Shown here in pieces: positions 17,819 through 27,203 of a DNA stretch of 64,000 nt. Location: NCBI GenBank assembly GCA_040752635.1, contig JBFMGS010000003.1:1-64000 (forward strand), read 5' to 3'. Source of the stretch: JBFMGS01 sp040752635. Its GTDB lineage: Bacteria > Bacillota > SHA-98 > UBA4971. Under the pieces are notes generated by a model. That model saw only the letters and a program-made list of their open reading frames with translations, was not told the DNA's origin and searched no databases. Each line of letters starts with the position of its first letter. The first letter of the stretch is position 1. The position numbers and the translations under genes were made by a program.

Positions 17819-18583
17819 TCATCCCATCTCTCCAGCCTCGTAAAGAATGAGGGAGCTTACCACAAGTCCGGCTGTCTCGGTGCGGAGGATCCTCGGGCCC
17901 AGGCCGCACGTTGTGGCTCCCAGTTGCACGGCCTGTCTTACCTCGTCGTGTGAGAAGCCCCCTTCCGGACCGATGAAGCAGAGGACCTCTTGCACGCCAG
18001 GGTGCTCGCGCAACACGTCGCGGATGCCTCTTGAGCCCTCGAGTTCCCAGGGTATGAGGAAGAGCCCGCCAAGGTCCGTCCTCTTCATCTCCGATGCGAC
18101 ATAGCAAAGCGAGTCCTGGAAGCCAACGATGTCAAGCACCTCAGGCACCCGCTGCCTCCCCGCTTGCTTGGAGGCTTCGCGTGCTATACGCCTCCACCGC
18201 TCGACGCGCTTTGCGGCTCCCGAAGGGTCAGGGCGGGCCACGCTTCTTTCGGTGATCACCGGCACGAAACGGCTCACGCCGATCTCGGTGTTCTTCTTCA
18301 CGACCTCGTCCATCTTGTCGCCCTTCGGGAGCCCTTGCAGGATGGTAATGAACACAGAGGGCTCACGGCACACCTGCCGGCCCTCTGTCAATACGCTTGC
18401 CGCCACCCGCTCTCCGTTGGCGCTCGCGATGCAGGCGCGGTACTCCTTTCCCGTGGCGTCGAGTATCTCGATCTCGTCACCCAACCCCAGCCTGAGCACG
18501 CGATGGATGTGCCGCGCCTCCTGGCCGTCCAGAACTACCATGGACCCGGGCTCAATTTCCCCGGGAACGAAAAACCTGGCCAC
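17819..18583 (-). CDS. rsmE: 16S rRNA (uracil1498-N3)-methyltransferase RsmE
   Basis: SPOUT-class methyltransferase for U1498 of 16S rRNA. The 254-residue product has an N-terminal PUA-like domain (HIHRVLRLGLGDEIEI) and the knotted SAM site with FIGPEGGFSHDE and GLGPRILRTETAG. The GTG start has GGGGTGA upstream. In most Firmicutes prmA lies between dnaJ and rsmE; here the two are only 33 bp apart, so prmA is missing from this position. Confidence 0.96.
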   Translation of the reverse strand: MARFFVPGEIEPGSMVVLDGQEARHIHRVLRLGLGDEIEILDATGKEYRACIASANGERVAASVLTEGRQVCREPSVFITILQGLPKGDKMDEVVKKNTEIGVSRFVPVITERSVARPDPSGAAKRVERWRRIAREASKQAGRQRVPEVLDIVGFQDSLCYVASEMKRTDLGGLFLIPWELEGSRGIRDVLREHPGVQEVLCFIGPEGGFSHDEVRQAVQLGATTCGLGPRILRTETAGLVVSSLILYEAGEMG

Positions 18584-18616
18584 TGAGAATTCACCCCACT
18601 GGGCGTCGGGACGATG

Positions 18617-19759
18617 TCAGGCGTGTCGCTCCCATGCGTCACGCACCTTCTTGAAGAAGCCTTTAGGTTCGTCGTCAACCCTATTCGCACCGCGGAGTCT
18701 GGCAAGCTCGCGCAGGAGTTCCCTCTCTTTCTCGGTGAGCCTCGTGGGCGTCACGACCTTCACCCTCACGTACTGGTCGCCCCTCTCCCGCCCGTGGACA
18801 TCGGGAATGCCCTTGCCGCGCAAGCGGAATAATGTGCCCGTCTGCGTTCCCTCGGGGATGTGAAGGGAGGCCTTACCGTCAAGGGCAGGCACCTCTATGT
18901 CGTCACCGAGGGCCGCCTGCCACACGCCGACTGGCACTTCGCAGACGATATCGTTGCCTTCGCGCTCGAACACCTCGTGGGGTCTCACCTCGATGAACAC
19001 GAACAGATCCCCGGGCGGTCCCCCGCGCATCCCGGCCTCGCCCTCTCCGGCGACCCGCACACGCATCCCTGAATCAACGCCGGCCGGTATCTTAACTCTG
19101 ATCCTCTTGTGCCTGCGCACCCTGCCGCGCCCCTGGCACGACTGGCACGGCGACTCCACGATCTTGCCTTCTCCCGCGCAGCGAGGGCAAGTAGCGATGC
19201 TCGTGAACCTTCCGAAAGCGGTATTCCGTACCTGAGATGTCTGGCCGCGCCCCCCGCACAGAGGACATGTCACAGGCGAAGTGCCAGGCTTTGCGCCGGT
19301 GCCGCGGCAGTCCGGGCACGATTCCAGGCGTACCACGTCGATTTCGCGCTCGAGGCCGAACGCAGCTTCCTCCAGAGATATCTCGAGGTCGTAACGGAGG
19401 TCCGCGCCTCTCTCAGGGCCCGGCCTTGGAGCCCTCGAACCCCGGAACCCTCCCCCGAAGAACATGTCGAAAATGCTGTCGAAGGACCCAAAGTCGCCGA
19501 AGTCCCAACCGCCTGCGCCCCCCGGCCCGGCCGGCCCCTCCGCGGCGTGGCCAAACTGGTCGTAGCGGCTGCGCTTCTCCGGATCCGACAGCACCTCGTA
19601 CGCCTCGTTTATCTCCTTGAACTTAGCCTCGGCGGACGGGTCTTCTTTATTCATGTCCGGGTGGTACCTGCGCGCAAGCTTCCGGAAAGCCTTCTTGATC
19701 TCCTCTTGGCTTGCGTTACGGTCCACCCCGAGGACTTCGTAGTAGTCACGCTTTGCCAA
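18617..19759 (-). CDS. dnaJ: Chaperone protein DnaJ
   Basis: Hsp40 co-chaperone that stimulates DnaK ATPase. The 380-residue protein has an N-terminal J domain with HPD ([11 protein letters not shown]), a Gly/Phe-rich linker (about 78-110), four zinc-finger repeats ([32 protein letters not shown]) and the C-terminal substrate-binding region. It is therefore class I and complete. A TTG start is used. It is the last gene of the CIRCE-controlled hrcA-chaperonin-grpE-dnaK-dnaJ group, separated from dnaK by a repeat stem-loop. Confidence 0.97.
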   Translation of the reverse strand: MAKRDYYEVLGVDRNASQEEIKKAFRKLARRYHPDMNKEDPSAEAKFKEINEAYEVLSDPEKRSRYDQFGHAAEGPAGPGGAGGWDFGDFGSFDSIFDMFFGGGFRGSRAPRPGPERGADLRYDLEISLEEAAFGLEREIDVVRLESCPDCRGTGAKPGTSPVTCPLCGGRGQTSQVRNTAFGRFTSIATCPRCAGEGKIVESPCQSCQGRGRVRRHKRIRVKIPAGVDSGMRVRVAGEGEAGMRGGPPGDLFVFIEVRPHEVFEREGNDIVCEVPVGVWQAALGDDIEVPALDGKASLHIPEGTQTGTLFRLRGKGIPDVHGRERGDQYVRVKVVTPTRLTEKERELLRELARLRGANRVDDEPKGFFKKVRDAWERHA

Positions 19760-19794
19760 TCCTCACACCGCTCCCCAGCACATCCGTTGTGAGT

Positions 19795-19861
19795 GGGGTT
19801 ATCGGTGTTTGCACCAGAGCGTCTGGAATTAGATGGTACCCAGTGCAACACCGGCAACCCC
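19795..19861. repeat. REP-like inverted pair between dnaK and dnaJ
   Basis: GGGGTTATCGGTGTTTGCA (19795-19813) and TGCAACACCGGCAACCCC (19844-19861) can pair with few mismatches across 30 bases that contain a small hairpin (CCAGA/TCTGG). Placed inside the heat-shock operon, it would lie in the transcript and could affect dnaJ expression or mRNA stability (inference). Confidence 0.8.
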
Positions 19862-19910
19862 ACCCGCAAAACGGTGAATGCTCCTGCGGGTTCATTCCCC
19901 TCGGGAAGGG

Positions 19911-21782
19911 TTACTCGTCTTTAACCTCTTTATACTCGGCATCGACGACGTTGTCCTTATCGCCTGTCTTGCCTCTCCCGGCGCCCCCTGCCGACTCGCC
20001 CTGCGACCCCTGACCCGACGCTCCCGACGCTCCCGCGTAGGCCTGTTGCGCCTGGCTGTACATGGCTGCAGTCGCCTCGTGCAAAGCGCTTACAAGGTCA
20101 TCCTTACGGGCCTTAATGAGCGATGCATCCTTGCCCCCCAGCGCCGAGCGGAGATCGTCCCTGGCACGTTCCACTCTGGCTGACTGCTCTTTCGATATCT
20201 TGTCCTTGTGCTCTTTCAAGGTTTTCTCCGCCGTGTATATGAGAGAGTCTGCTTCGTTGCGGAGCTCCGCCTCTTCGCGTCTCGCCTTGTCTTCTGCGGC
20301 GTGCGCCTCGGCCTCCCTGACCATGCGCTCTATGTCTTCGCTGGAAATCCCGGTGGAGGAGGTGATCGTGATCTTCTGCTCCCTCCCCGTGCCGAGATCT
20401 TTGGCGGAGACGTGGACTATGCCGTTGACGTCGATGTCGAAGGCCACCTCGATCTGCGGCACACCGCGCGGTGCGGGAGGTATACCGGTAAGTTGGAACC
20501 TTCCGAGGGATACGTTGTCCGCAGCCATCGGGCGCTCACCCTGAAGCACGTTGATTTCAACCGTGGTCTGGTTATCTGCGGCCGTCGAGAAGATCTGCTT
20601 CTTGGTGGTGGGGATCGTCGTGTTTCGCTCTATGAGTTTCGTGAACACCCCACCAAGCGTCTCGATACCAAGCGACAACGGAGTCACGTCGAGCAGCAGA
20701 ACGTCGCGGACCTCCCCTGCAAGCACGGCCGCCTGGATAGCAGCACCGAGCGCCACCACCTCGTCGGGGTTCACCCCCTTGTGCGGTTCCTTGCCGATAA
20801 GGTCCCTGATCGCCTGTTGCACCAGCGGCATTCTGGTCTGGCCTCCGACCAGGATCACCTTGTCGATGTCTTTAGGCTCCAGGCCGGCATCCTCGAGCGC
20901 GCGTCGGGTCGGCCCGAGCGTCATCTCGACGAGATCGCGCGTAAGCTCCTCCAGCTTCGCCCTAGTCAGGGTCATATCAAGGTGCAGAGGCTGGCCGTTC
21001 GAGTCGGCTGTAATGAACGGCAGGCTTATGTTGGCGGTAAGAAGTCCTGAGAGCTCCACCTTCGCTTTCTCCGCGGCTTCGGTCAGCCGCTGCAGAGCGA
21101 CGCGGTCTTTACGGAGATCTATGCCGTATTGCTTGCGGAACTCCTCCGCCACATAGTCTACGATTCGCTTGTCGAAATCATCCCCGCCCAGATGGTTATT
21201 GCCGGATGTCGCCTTGACCTCGAACACTCCGTCTCCAAGCTCGAGGATGGAAACATCGAAGGTTCCCCCGCCAAGATCGTACACGAGGACAGTATGGTCC
21301 TGACCCTTATCGAGGCCGTAGGCAAGGGCTGCCGCCGTGGGCTCGTTTATGATCCTGAGCACTTCAAGCCCGGCGATTCTCCCTGCGTCTTTGGTCGCTT
21401 GCCGCTGGCTGTCGGTGAAGTATGCAGGGACCGTGATCACGGCCTTCTCGATTCTCTCCCCAAGATACGCCTCAGCGTCATCCTTGAGCTTGCGAAGTAT
21501 CATGGCGGAGATCTCCTGGGGCGTGTATTCCTTGTCGTCAATCCTCACCCTGTGGTTCGTGCCCATCTTCCTCTTTATCGAGAGGATCGTCCTCTCAGGG
21601 TTAGTGACGGCCTGGCGCTTGGCAACTTGCCCGACCAGCCGCTCCCCGGTCTTAGAAAACCCCACTGCCGATGGAGTCAGCCTCGACCCCTCAGCGTTTG
21701 GGATCACCTTGGCTTCTCCGCCTTCCATCACTGCGATGACCGAGTTCGTTGTTCCAAGATCGATTCCTACTACCCGCGACAT
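19911..21782 (-). CDS. dnaK: Chaperone protein DnaK
   Basis: Hsp70 ATP-dependent chaperone. The 623-residue product has an N-terminal ATPase domain with [23 protein letters not shown] and the [11 protein letters not shown] signature, a substrate-binding domain from about residue 370 beginning with the [11 protein letters not shown] linker region, and a helical lid with a Gly/Ser/Ala-rich disordered tail ending near AEYKEVKDE. The ATG start is clear. It follows grpE by 33 bp in the heat-shock operon. There is no sign of frameshift or loss. Confidence 0.98.
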   Translation of the reverse strand: MSRVVGIDLGTTNSVIAVMEGGEAKVIPNAEGSRLTPSAVGFSKTGERLVGQVAKRQAVTNPERTILSIKRKMGTNHRVRIDDKEYTPQEISAMILRKLKDDAEAYLGERIEKAVITVPAYFTDSQRQATKDAGRIAGLEVLRIINEPTAAALAYGLDKGQDHTVLVYDLGGGTFDVSILELGDGVFEVKATSGNNHLGGDDFDKRIVDYVAEEFRKQYGIDLRKDRVALQRLTEAAEKAKVELSGLLTANISLPFITADSNGQPLHLDMTLTRAKLEELTRDLVEMTLGPTRRALEDAGLEPKDIDKVILVGGQTRMPLVQQAIRDLIGKEPHKGVNPDEVVALGAAIQAAVLAGEVRDVLLLDVTPLSLGIETLGGVFTKLIERNTTIPTTKKQIFSTAADNQTTVEINVLQGERPMAADNVSLGRFQLTGIPPAPRGVPQIEVAFDIDVNGIVHVSAKDLGTGREQKITITSSTGISSEDIERMVREAEAHAAEDKARREEAELRNEADSLIYTAEKTLKEHKDKISKEQSARVERARDDLRSALGGKDASLIKARKDDLVSALHEATAAMYSQAQQAYAGASGASGQGSQGESAGGAGRGKTGDKDNVVDAEYKEVKDE

Positions 21783-21815
21783 TCTCTTACCCCCTCGTGT
21801 GCAAAACCGCTCTGG

Positions 21816-22502
21816 CTATTCTTCACCCGCCACGCCCTCCTGTGATTCGGTCGAGGGACGCGCCTCGGCACGGCAGGCTACCGCCACAAGGGCGGGTCTA
21901 ATGACGCGCTCCTTCGATGCGTAGCCTCTTTGGATCTCCTGCACTACGGTGCCTTCCTCAACCCCCGCCGTGGGGACCTGCAATATCGCCTCGTGCCTCC
22001 TGGGATCGTAGGGCTCACCTGCTGCACAAATCGGGGTGACGCCCTCATTCTCAAGGAACTCGAGGAACTTCCTCATCACCAGATCGAGGCCTTGCGTGAT
22101 AGCCTCATCAGCCCCAAGTTCCCTTGCGTGCTTCACTGCCCGCTCCAGGCTGTCCAGGGCGGGAAGCATGTTTCTTATGAGTGCCTCAGTGATGAGAATT
22201 CTCTCGCTGGCCTTCTCACGCGCTGTTTGTTTCTTCAGGTTCTCCAGGTCGGCCTGAGCACGTTGCCATCCTGCGAGGTACTTTTCCTTCAACGCTCTCT
22301 CCTCCTGGAGCAGCGCAGAAAGGTCGATCTGCTCCTCCTGGCCCTCTTCAAGCTCGCCTCCCGCTGGCCGACCGACTGGACGCTCTCCCCGCAAAGGCTC
22401 ACCCTCCTGTGAAGGCTCGCCCGCAGACGCCGCAGCGTTCGCCGCAGCATTTGAGTCTGTGCCGGGTCCCCCATCCGGGACTCCCACAGGTTCCTCGCTC
22501 AC
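21816..22502 (-). CDS. grpE: Nucleotide exchange factor GrpE
   Basis: Releases ADP from DnaK. The 228-residue product has a disordered acidic N-terminus (about 1-60), a long coiled coil (about 62-110) and the beta-wing domain containing GVTPICAAGEPYDPRRHEAI and the conserved IQRGYASKERVIRPALVAVA. The GTG start has GGAGG 7 bases upstream and overlaps the stop of the chaperonin gene by 4 bp (GTGA). That overlap ties its translation to the chaperonin. Confidence 0.97.
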   Translation of the reverse strand: MSEEPVGVPDGGPGTDSNAAANAAASAGEPSQEGEPLRGERPVGRPAGGELEEGQEEQIDLSALLQEERALKEKYLAGWQRAQADLENLKKQTAREKASERILITEALIRNMLPALDSLERAVKHARELGADEAITQGLDLVMRKFLEFLENEGVTPICAAGEPYDPRRHEAILQVPTAGVEEGTVVQEIQRGYASKERVIRPALVAVACRAEARPSTESQEGVAGEE

Positions 22503-24070
22503 GTACCTGCCTCCTTCACACCGCTACCCTGGTTATCCTCTCTCTTCTTTATTATCCTGTCAATCCGCAGCACGGCCTCGCCCACCTCGGCTGCAGCCCT
22601 CAGAGCATATAGCTTCACAGCAACGGGGTCCACCACCCCTAAGGTCAGCATATCAGCGACTTCCCCCGTCTCACAATCTACGCCGAGGCTGTCGCTTGAT
22701 CTCTCGGCCTGGGCCGCCATTACTTGTTCGACTTTCTCGAGAGGGTTATATCCTGCGTTCTGGACGATCTGCCCGAGCGGGCGCTTGAGCGCGGATATGA
22801 CGCAGTCCACACCGTAGGCGGCCATACCTTTCACCTTTTGCCGGGCTTCCAGCACCCGCCGGGCAGCCGCTATTTCCGCCGCCCCGCCTCCCGGAACGAC
22901 CCCGCCCCTCACCGCAGCTTGCACCGCTGAGACCGCGTCCTGTGCGATTCTGTCCCGTTCCCCGGCCACATCGCCGGTGGCCGCGCCGACTACAATCGCA
23001 GCCATGGGCTTGCCGCGGCCACCCACGATGCGAACTTGCGACAGCTTCTCGTCCTCGTACACCCGGGTTGCCACCCCGAGGATTCTCTCCAGCTCTCCCT
23101 CCGGCCTTGCAAGCCAGGTGCGCTTCACAGGCCTTGCACCTGTATGTTCCGCAACTCTCTCGAGCTCGCGCCAGGAAACCCTCGCCACGACCATTACGCC
23201 GGCATCCACGAGGACGTCTTCTGCGACGTCGGATACTCCGCGGTCCACCAGTACAACATTGACACCGGACGCAACGAGCCGCCTGAGGTTTCTCTCGAAC
23301 TCTTCCCGCAGCGCAAGGTGCCTTTCGAGGCCGCGCTCCGTCGAGAGCGCTTCTTCGTCGAGCTTCTCAGGCTCGAGGGCGTCGTCCAGCACGAGTATCT
23401 TCGCAGGGCTTACCTCCCGGGGCATATGCCTGCTCTGCCTTCCGCGGTTTATGATGACCCCCATGAAAACCTGGGTCTCGGCGTTCTCCTCGGCGACGAT
23501 CGCGTCCCGCAAGCGGAATGCCGGGTCAAGAAGGTTGCGCGCACCAACGAGTCTTGCTGCGCTCACCGCAAGCTCCGCTATGTCACGGTGCTCTCTACCT
23601 GCGGTATACGCAACCCTTAAGAGTAAAGGTTCTTCGACGCCGCTGATCTTTCGGGAACTGGCCTCCAGGGCCTCAAGCGCCACCTTGGTGCCGATCCTCA
23701 CGCCCTCCACGAGCCGCGACACAGGTACCCCGTCGGCCACCAGGTCTACGCCCGCCTGCACCAGAGCGCTCGCCATAATCGTTGCAGTCGTAGTGCCGTC
23801 GCCGATCTCCTCTTGCTGGGCCTTTGCCACGTTTATCAGCATTCTCGCAGCCGGGTGCGTGGCCTCCATCCGCTCCAGGATGGTGCAGCCATCGTTTGTC
23901 ACCACCACATCTCCGAACCGGTCCACAAGCATAGTGTCAAGGCCCTTCGGGCCGATGGTGCCTTCGACGGCTGACGCGACTGCGCGCAGGGCTGCTGCGT
24001 TCGAGAGTAGCGCCGCCATCCTTTCGCTTCCGTGTCCGTGTCCTTCCGCCGACTGTCGAGTCTCGCCCAA
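22499..24070 (-). CDS. Group II (archaeal-type) chaperonin, TCP-1/thermosome family
   Basis: ATP-dependent protein-folding ring of the CCT/thermosome type rather than GroEL. The 523-residue product has the group II signatures [27 protein letters not shown] and [16 protein letters not shown], plus [25 protein letters not shown] and [15 protein letters not shown] further on. There is no separate groES nearby, as expected for a self-lidded chaperonin. The TTG start has GAGGGA 5 bases upstream. The gene is inserted between hrcA and grpE, downstream of CIRCE. Bacterial group II chaperonins in dnaK operons have been reported from thermophilic Firmicutes such as Carboxydothermus, so this is an established but rare arrangement. 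The C-terminus lacks the GGM tail common in archaeal members. Confidence 0.95.
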   Translation of the reverse strand: MGETRQSAEGHGHGSERMAALLSNAAALRAVASAVEGTIGPKGLDTMLVDRFGDVVVTNDGCTILERMEATHPAARMLINVAKAQQEEIGDGTTTATIMASALVQAGVDLVADGVPVSRLVEGVRIGTKVALEALEASSRKISGVEEPLLLRVAYTAGREHRDIAELAVSAARLVGARNLLDPAFRLRDAIVAEENAETQVFMGVIINRGRQSRHMPREVSPAKILVLDDALEPEKLDEEALSTERGLERHLALREEFERNLRRLVASGVNVVLVDRGVSDVAEDVLVDAGVMVVARVSWRELERVAEHTGARPVKRTWLARPEGELERILGVATRVYEDEKLSQVRIVGGRGKPMAAIVVGAATGDVAGERDRIAQDAVSAVQAAVRGGVVPGGGAAEIAAARRVLEARQKVKGMAAYGVDCVISALKRPLGQIVQNAGYNPLEKVEQVMAAQAERSSDSLGVDCETGEVADMLTLGVVDPVAVKLYALRAAAEVGEAVLRIDRIIKKREDNQGSGVKEAGT

Positions 24071-24088
24071 ACAGATCCCTCATTCCCC

Positions 24089-24127
24089 AAAAACAGCTAG
24101 ATGGGGCTAAGCTCCCCTTAACCCCAT
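24089..24127 (-). terminator. Stem-loop plus T-run between hrcA and chaperonin
   Basis: Minus strand: a 10-bp stem (24127-24118 with 24110-24101, one G-U pair), a 7-base loop and then TTTTT (24093-24089) after 7 more bases. It could act as a partial terminator or a processing/stability hairpin that separates hrcA expression from the chaperone genes. The role is inferred. Confidence 0.45.
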
Positions 24128-24171
24128 GTCACCTACGGCGAATGCCTAGCCATAGCTTGCAGGCGAACAGG

Positions 24172-25221
24172 CTATACCACAAGCATTCTGGTAAGGACAT
24201 CGCTCAGATTCTCTGCTACAATCTCGACCAGGGCCACGACATGCGAGTAATGCATTCTGGTCGGCCCGAGCACCCCAAGAGCACCCACGGGCACGCCACA
24301 GACCTCGTAAGGAGCGCTCACCATGCTGCAGGCGCTCATGCCTGGCACCGCACTCTCTTGCCCGATGACGACCTTCACGTTCTGAGCATTTACAGTGTCG
24401 GCAAGCAGGCTGTAGACAGCTTCGTCCTCAGCGAGAAGCTCCAGGACCGCCTTAGCCTTGGTGACATCCCTGAACTCCGGCTGCTCCAGGATGTTTACCT
24501 GTCCGTTGGTATAGACTTGATCCTCGGGCCTGGTCTCCAGCGACCGCACGATAGCATCGAGGGCCGCATCGAGGAAGCTGTTGTATTCGTCGAGTTCAGC
24601 CCTGATCTCACGTAGGAGCCCCGACCCTATCCCGGCAAGCGAGAGGTTGCGCAGCCGAGAGTTTAGGAACCCAGCTATGTGCGCGAGCTGGCGTTGAGTC
24701 AGGCGGTGTCCGGTGGCTACAAGGTGGGTCTTCACGAACCCCGGATCTATGACCAGAACAACGAGCACCGTTTGGTCATCAACGGGCACAAGCTCGAGCC
24801 GTTTGAATACACCGGCCCTGGAAACAGGAGGCAGCACGAATGCGGCATACCTGGACAGTTGCGCCAGGATTCTCGCCGTCTCCTCTATGAGGAGGCTGAT
24901 CTCTCGCCTCCTCTCGTCAAGCTCGCGCCGGATGCGTCTTTTCTCTTCGGCAGAGACGCCTTCCACCTTCATAATGAAGTCTACATAGAAGCGGTATCCC
25001 TTTTGGGAAGGGATCCGGCCGGCGGATGTGTGAGGCTGCTCCAAGTACCCGGATTCCTCGAGATCCGCCATCTCGTTTCTAATCGTTGCCGGGCTGATGC
25101 CCAAATTGTACCGCCGGGCAATAGTCCGCGAGCCTACGGGTTCCGCCGTGTTGATGTAGTCGTCAGTGATCGCCTGGAGTATGCGCTTTTTCCTGTCATC
25201 CATTTGCGGATGGGAGGCCAT
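24172..25221 (-). CDS. hrcA: Heat-inducible transcription repressor HrcA
   Basis: Repressor that binds CIRCE and depends on a chaperonin for activity in characterised systems. The 349-residue product has an N-terminal winged helix (about 10-75: ILQAITDDYINTAEPVGSRT, SPATIRNEMADLEESGYLEQ) and the inserted dimerisation/GAF-like C-terminal domain (RIPSQKGYRFYVD, GVLGPTRMHYSHVVALVE). The ATG has GGAGAGTG 8 bases upstream, and a perfect CIRCE lies between it and the promoter, so autoregulation is expected. GroEL normally modulates HrcA; whether the group II chaperonin does so here is open. Confidence 0.97.
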   Translation of the reverse strand: MASHPQMDDRKKRILQAITDDYINTAEPVGSRTIARRYNLGISPATIRNEMADLEESGYLEQPHTSAGRIPSQKGYRFYVDFIMKVEGVSAEEKRRIRRELDERRREISLLIEETARILAQLSRYAAFVLPPVSRAGVFKRLELVPVDDQTVLVVLVIDPGFVKTHLVATGHRLTQRQLAHIAGFLNSRLRNLSLAGIGSGLLREIRAELDEYNSFLDAALDAIVRSLETRPEDQVYTNGQVNILEQPEFRDVTKAKAVLELLAEDEAVYSLLADTVNAQNVKVVIGQESAVPGMSACSMVSAPYEVCGVPVGALGVLGPTRMHYSHVVALVEIVAENLSDVLTRMLVV

Positions 25222-25238
25222 CTAACGCTCACTCTCCA

Positions 25239-25265
25239 TTAGCACTCCCGCGAGCAGAGTGCTAA
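25239..25265. promoter_or_regulatory. CIRCE operator (HrcA binding site)
   Basis: TTAGCACTC (25239-25247), a 9-bp spacer, then GAGTGCTAA (25257-25265): a perfect match to the CIRCE consensus. It lies just downstream of the predicted start of transcription and 18 bp upstream of hrcA, so it controls the hrcA-chaperonin-grpE-dnaK-dnaJ group. Confidence 0.97.
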
Positions 25266-25278
25266 TCATCCTGAGATT

Positions 25279-25307
25279 AACATACCGCGCGTTCTGGCCT
25301 TTGTCAA
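25279..25307 (-). promoter_or_regulatory. Sigma-A promoter of the heat-shock operon
   Basis: Minus strand TTGACA (25307-25302), 17-bp spacer, TATGTT (25284-25279). The start would fall near 25272, immediately upstream of CIRCE. Confidence 0.85.
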
Positions 25308-25368
25308 GAGTAATGTCGGCCGCCCAACCGCATCGATGCCACATCTCGGCGAAGGGTGAAGAGAGCTT

Positions 25369-25920
25369 CTAGAAAAGCGCACGAAGATAGAGCGCTGCGG
25401 CGCCTATGACCAGGACGAGAACCTGCGTGAAGGCGCCCCACGGAAACGGCAGGCGTGCGTGGCGTACAAGGCCGCTGTGGCTAGGAAACACGAGCCGCAG
25501 ACGACCGTGCGGCCTGTACGCGCGCGGGAACAGATGATCCATAGCAACCTCAAGGTCGGGTAACACGGCGGCGATTCCGCCCCACAGGACTTGAGGGCCA
25601 TACCCGGCCCGCGCCGTGAACGCAACAAGGAAGCACGTCACCGTGACATCGAAGACACCTTGCGCAGTTCGGCTGTAGTCCGAATGTGGAATCGCGTCAA
25701 GTGCCGCGTGGCTCACGAGTCCGCCAAGTGCGGCCGCTCCCTGGCCGGGCGTAATGGACCCCAGCATCGCACCTACCGCAAAATGAGTTGTACAGTACAC
25801 GCGTCCCGCCCCTATACGCCAGCATTCCTTCGAGCCTGTGCACTCGCAGGAGCGCTCGCCTTTTCTCCTACAACTTCCTTCGACAAGTCGCACGCCGACC
25901 CTTCTTGCGGACAGCCTCAT
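25369..25920 (-). CDS. Putative membrane protein, metal-dependent-hydrolase-like
   Basis: Function unknown. The conserved-looking part, from residue about 44, reads THFAVGAMLGSI, then GGLVSHAALDAIPH and IAAVLPDLEVAMDH; these His/Asp motifs in a membrane-embedded setting resemble the YdjM-like metal-dependent hydrolase group. Three or four hydrophobic segments are present and the last ends at the C-terminus. The ATG at 25920 overlaps the previous stop (ATGA) and has GGAGGG 8 bases upstream. However, residues 1-40 are Cys/Arg-rich and look non-native, so a GTG at 25800 (143 residues, GGGGCGG upstream) is a serious alternative. Last gene of the gpr-spoIIP run. Confidence 0.65.
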   Translation of the reverse strand: MRLSARRVGVRLVEGSCRRKGERSCECTGSKECWRIGAGRVYCTTHFAVGAMLGSITPGQGAAALGGLVSHAALDAIPHSDYSRTAQGVFDVTVTCFLVAFTARAGYGPQVLWGGIAAVLPDLEVAMDHLFPRAYRPHGRLRLVFPSHSGLVRHARLPFPWGAFTQVLVLVIGAAALYLRALF

Positions 25921-26219
25921 CGAAGGATCCCTCCTGGTTTCAGCAGGTCGAGGCGCGTGCGCACTTCGCGAGAGAGCGCATCAAATGTTTCTCGAACCGA
26001 CCTTACCTCATCGTCGAGATCGACGGTGTACGCCGTTCCCAGCAGGTAAACGTAGTACTCGTAATTCCCGATACACGTCAATCCCACCGACGCGGCAGGT
26101 TTGTCCAGCCCAAGAAGATGGTTCTCCGCGCGTTCAGCGAGATTGAGGCCGAAACAGGTTAGGGCGAGAAACAGAACAAAGTATGTGAGGGCCCTAGCCG
26201 GGGTAAGGCCCCCTTTCAT
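25917..26219 (-). CDS. Small single-pass membrane protein of the spoIIP operon
   Basis: Not recognised. The ATG at 26219 lies directly after the spoIIP stop (2 bp gap), with GGTGA upstream. The 100-residue product has one hydrophobic helix (about 9-26: LTYFVLFLALTCFGLNLA) and a soluble external or cytosolic domain (about 27-100) with DDEVRSVRETFDALSREVRTRL, predicted helical. The position between spoIIP and another membrane gene suggests a sporulation role, by context only. Confidence 0.7.
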   Translation of the reverse strand: MKGGLTPARALTYFVLFLALTCFGLNLAERAENHLLGLDKPAASVGLTCIGNYEYYVYLLGTAYTVDLDDEVRSVRETFDALSREVRTRLDLLKPGGILR

Positions 26220-26221
26220 CT

Positions 26222-27106
26222 TCACCTTTGCAGGTCCTCGAGAACGCAAGCAATCACGTCCGCCAGATAGGACGCGCTCACCTCCGCCTCCTGCCTGGTG
26301 TTCTCTTCCGAACCGATCTCCAGAATAACGGCTCTGCTATGAACGTGCTGGTTCCATCTAGCATCGTCCCGTATATTGATGCCCCGCGACAGCCCTGGAT
26401 ACATCTCGTCCATCTTGGCGTTGAGGTAATATGCAAAAGCCAGGTTTTCCCGCCAGTTGGGGTGAGGAAGCCCGAACTTGTCGGTGGTCACAACTACGAA
26501 CACCCTTGCCGCCTTCCGGCCATCAATCTCGATGCTCGCAGGGCCACCCGAGACCGAGGTTGCGGCGTCCCTGTGGATATCAAGCACCATTTCAATCGAA
26601 GGGAACTCCTGCAATGCTTCGCATACAGTCTTCTGGGAGTTATTATAAGCTTCCCTCCATACCGGGTAGTCGTGTATCTTTCGAGAATGGATCACAGGGA
26701 TGTTGTACTGCTCGGACAATGCCTTTGCCAGCGCGTCTCCCACCGTAATGACTCCTTCATCGCTGCCCCATACATGGTCTGCCCCCGAGGTCAGACGATA
26801 CGCTTCTGAACTGTGGGAATGGTATATGAATACGAGCGGCTTNNNNNNNNNNNNNNNNNNNNNNNNNNNNNNNNNNNNNNNNNNNNNNNNNNNNNNNNNN
26901 NNNNNNNNNNNNNNNNNNNNNNNNNNNNNNNNNNNNNNNNNNAGCTCTATGAGCCCGGCTACGCCTACCCCCATGCCGACGAGGAGCACTATCAAGTAGA
27001 GGAAAGCCGGGGACCACAGCCGCCTGGGGCTCCCGAGCCCGTCTCTGCGTAGCGTGCGCCGGCGGCTCCGCATGGGCATCCTTCGCCTTCCCCACGAAGA
27101 CACCAC
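26222..27106 (-). CDS. spoIIP: Stage II sporulation protein P (interrupted by an assembly gap)
   Basis: Peptidoglycan amidase/endopeptidase of the DMP complex (SpoIID-SpoIIM-SpoIIP) that drives engulfment. The visible N-terminus is basic, then one transmembrane helix (FLYLIVLLVGMGVGVAGLI). After the gap come the catalytic signatures IYHSHSSEAY, VLDIHRDA and HVHSRAVILEIGSEENT, typical of SpoIIP. A run of 100 N (26843-26942) removes the linker and part of the catalytic domain, so true length and frame across the gap are unknown. The GTG at 27106 has GAGGGG 5 bases upstream; ATG codons at 27079 and 27073 are alternatives. gpr lies just upstream, a common pairing. Confidence 0.92.
   Translation of the reverse strand: MVSSWGRRRMPMRSRRRTLRRDGLGSPRRLWSPAFLYLIVLLVGMGVGVAGLIEXXXXXXXXXXXXXXXXXXXXXXXXXXXXXXXXXXKPLVFIYHSHSSEAYRLTSGADHVWGSDEGVITVGDALAKALSEQYNIPVIHSRKIHDYPVWREAYNNSQKTVCEALQEFPSIEMVLDIHRDAATSVSGGPASIEIDGRKAARVFVVVTTDKFGLPHPNWRENLAFAYYLNAKMDEMYPGLSRGINIRDDARWNQHVHSRAVILEIGSEENTRQEAEVSASYLADVIACVLEDLQR
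26843..26942. other. Assembly gap (100 N)
   Basis: Exactly 100 undetermined bases, the usual placeholder for a scaffold gap of unknown size. It falls within spoIIP. The two sides still read in a single frame if taken at face value, which is not informative. Confidence 0.99.
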
Positions 27107-27203
27107 GGTAACCCCTCGCTCTCCCAGCGTTTGCTTGTCCAGGCGAGGCTACCTGCGCCCCGCCCGCATAATTCATCTATATGAGCCGGTCAGGGGGTTT
27201 AGA

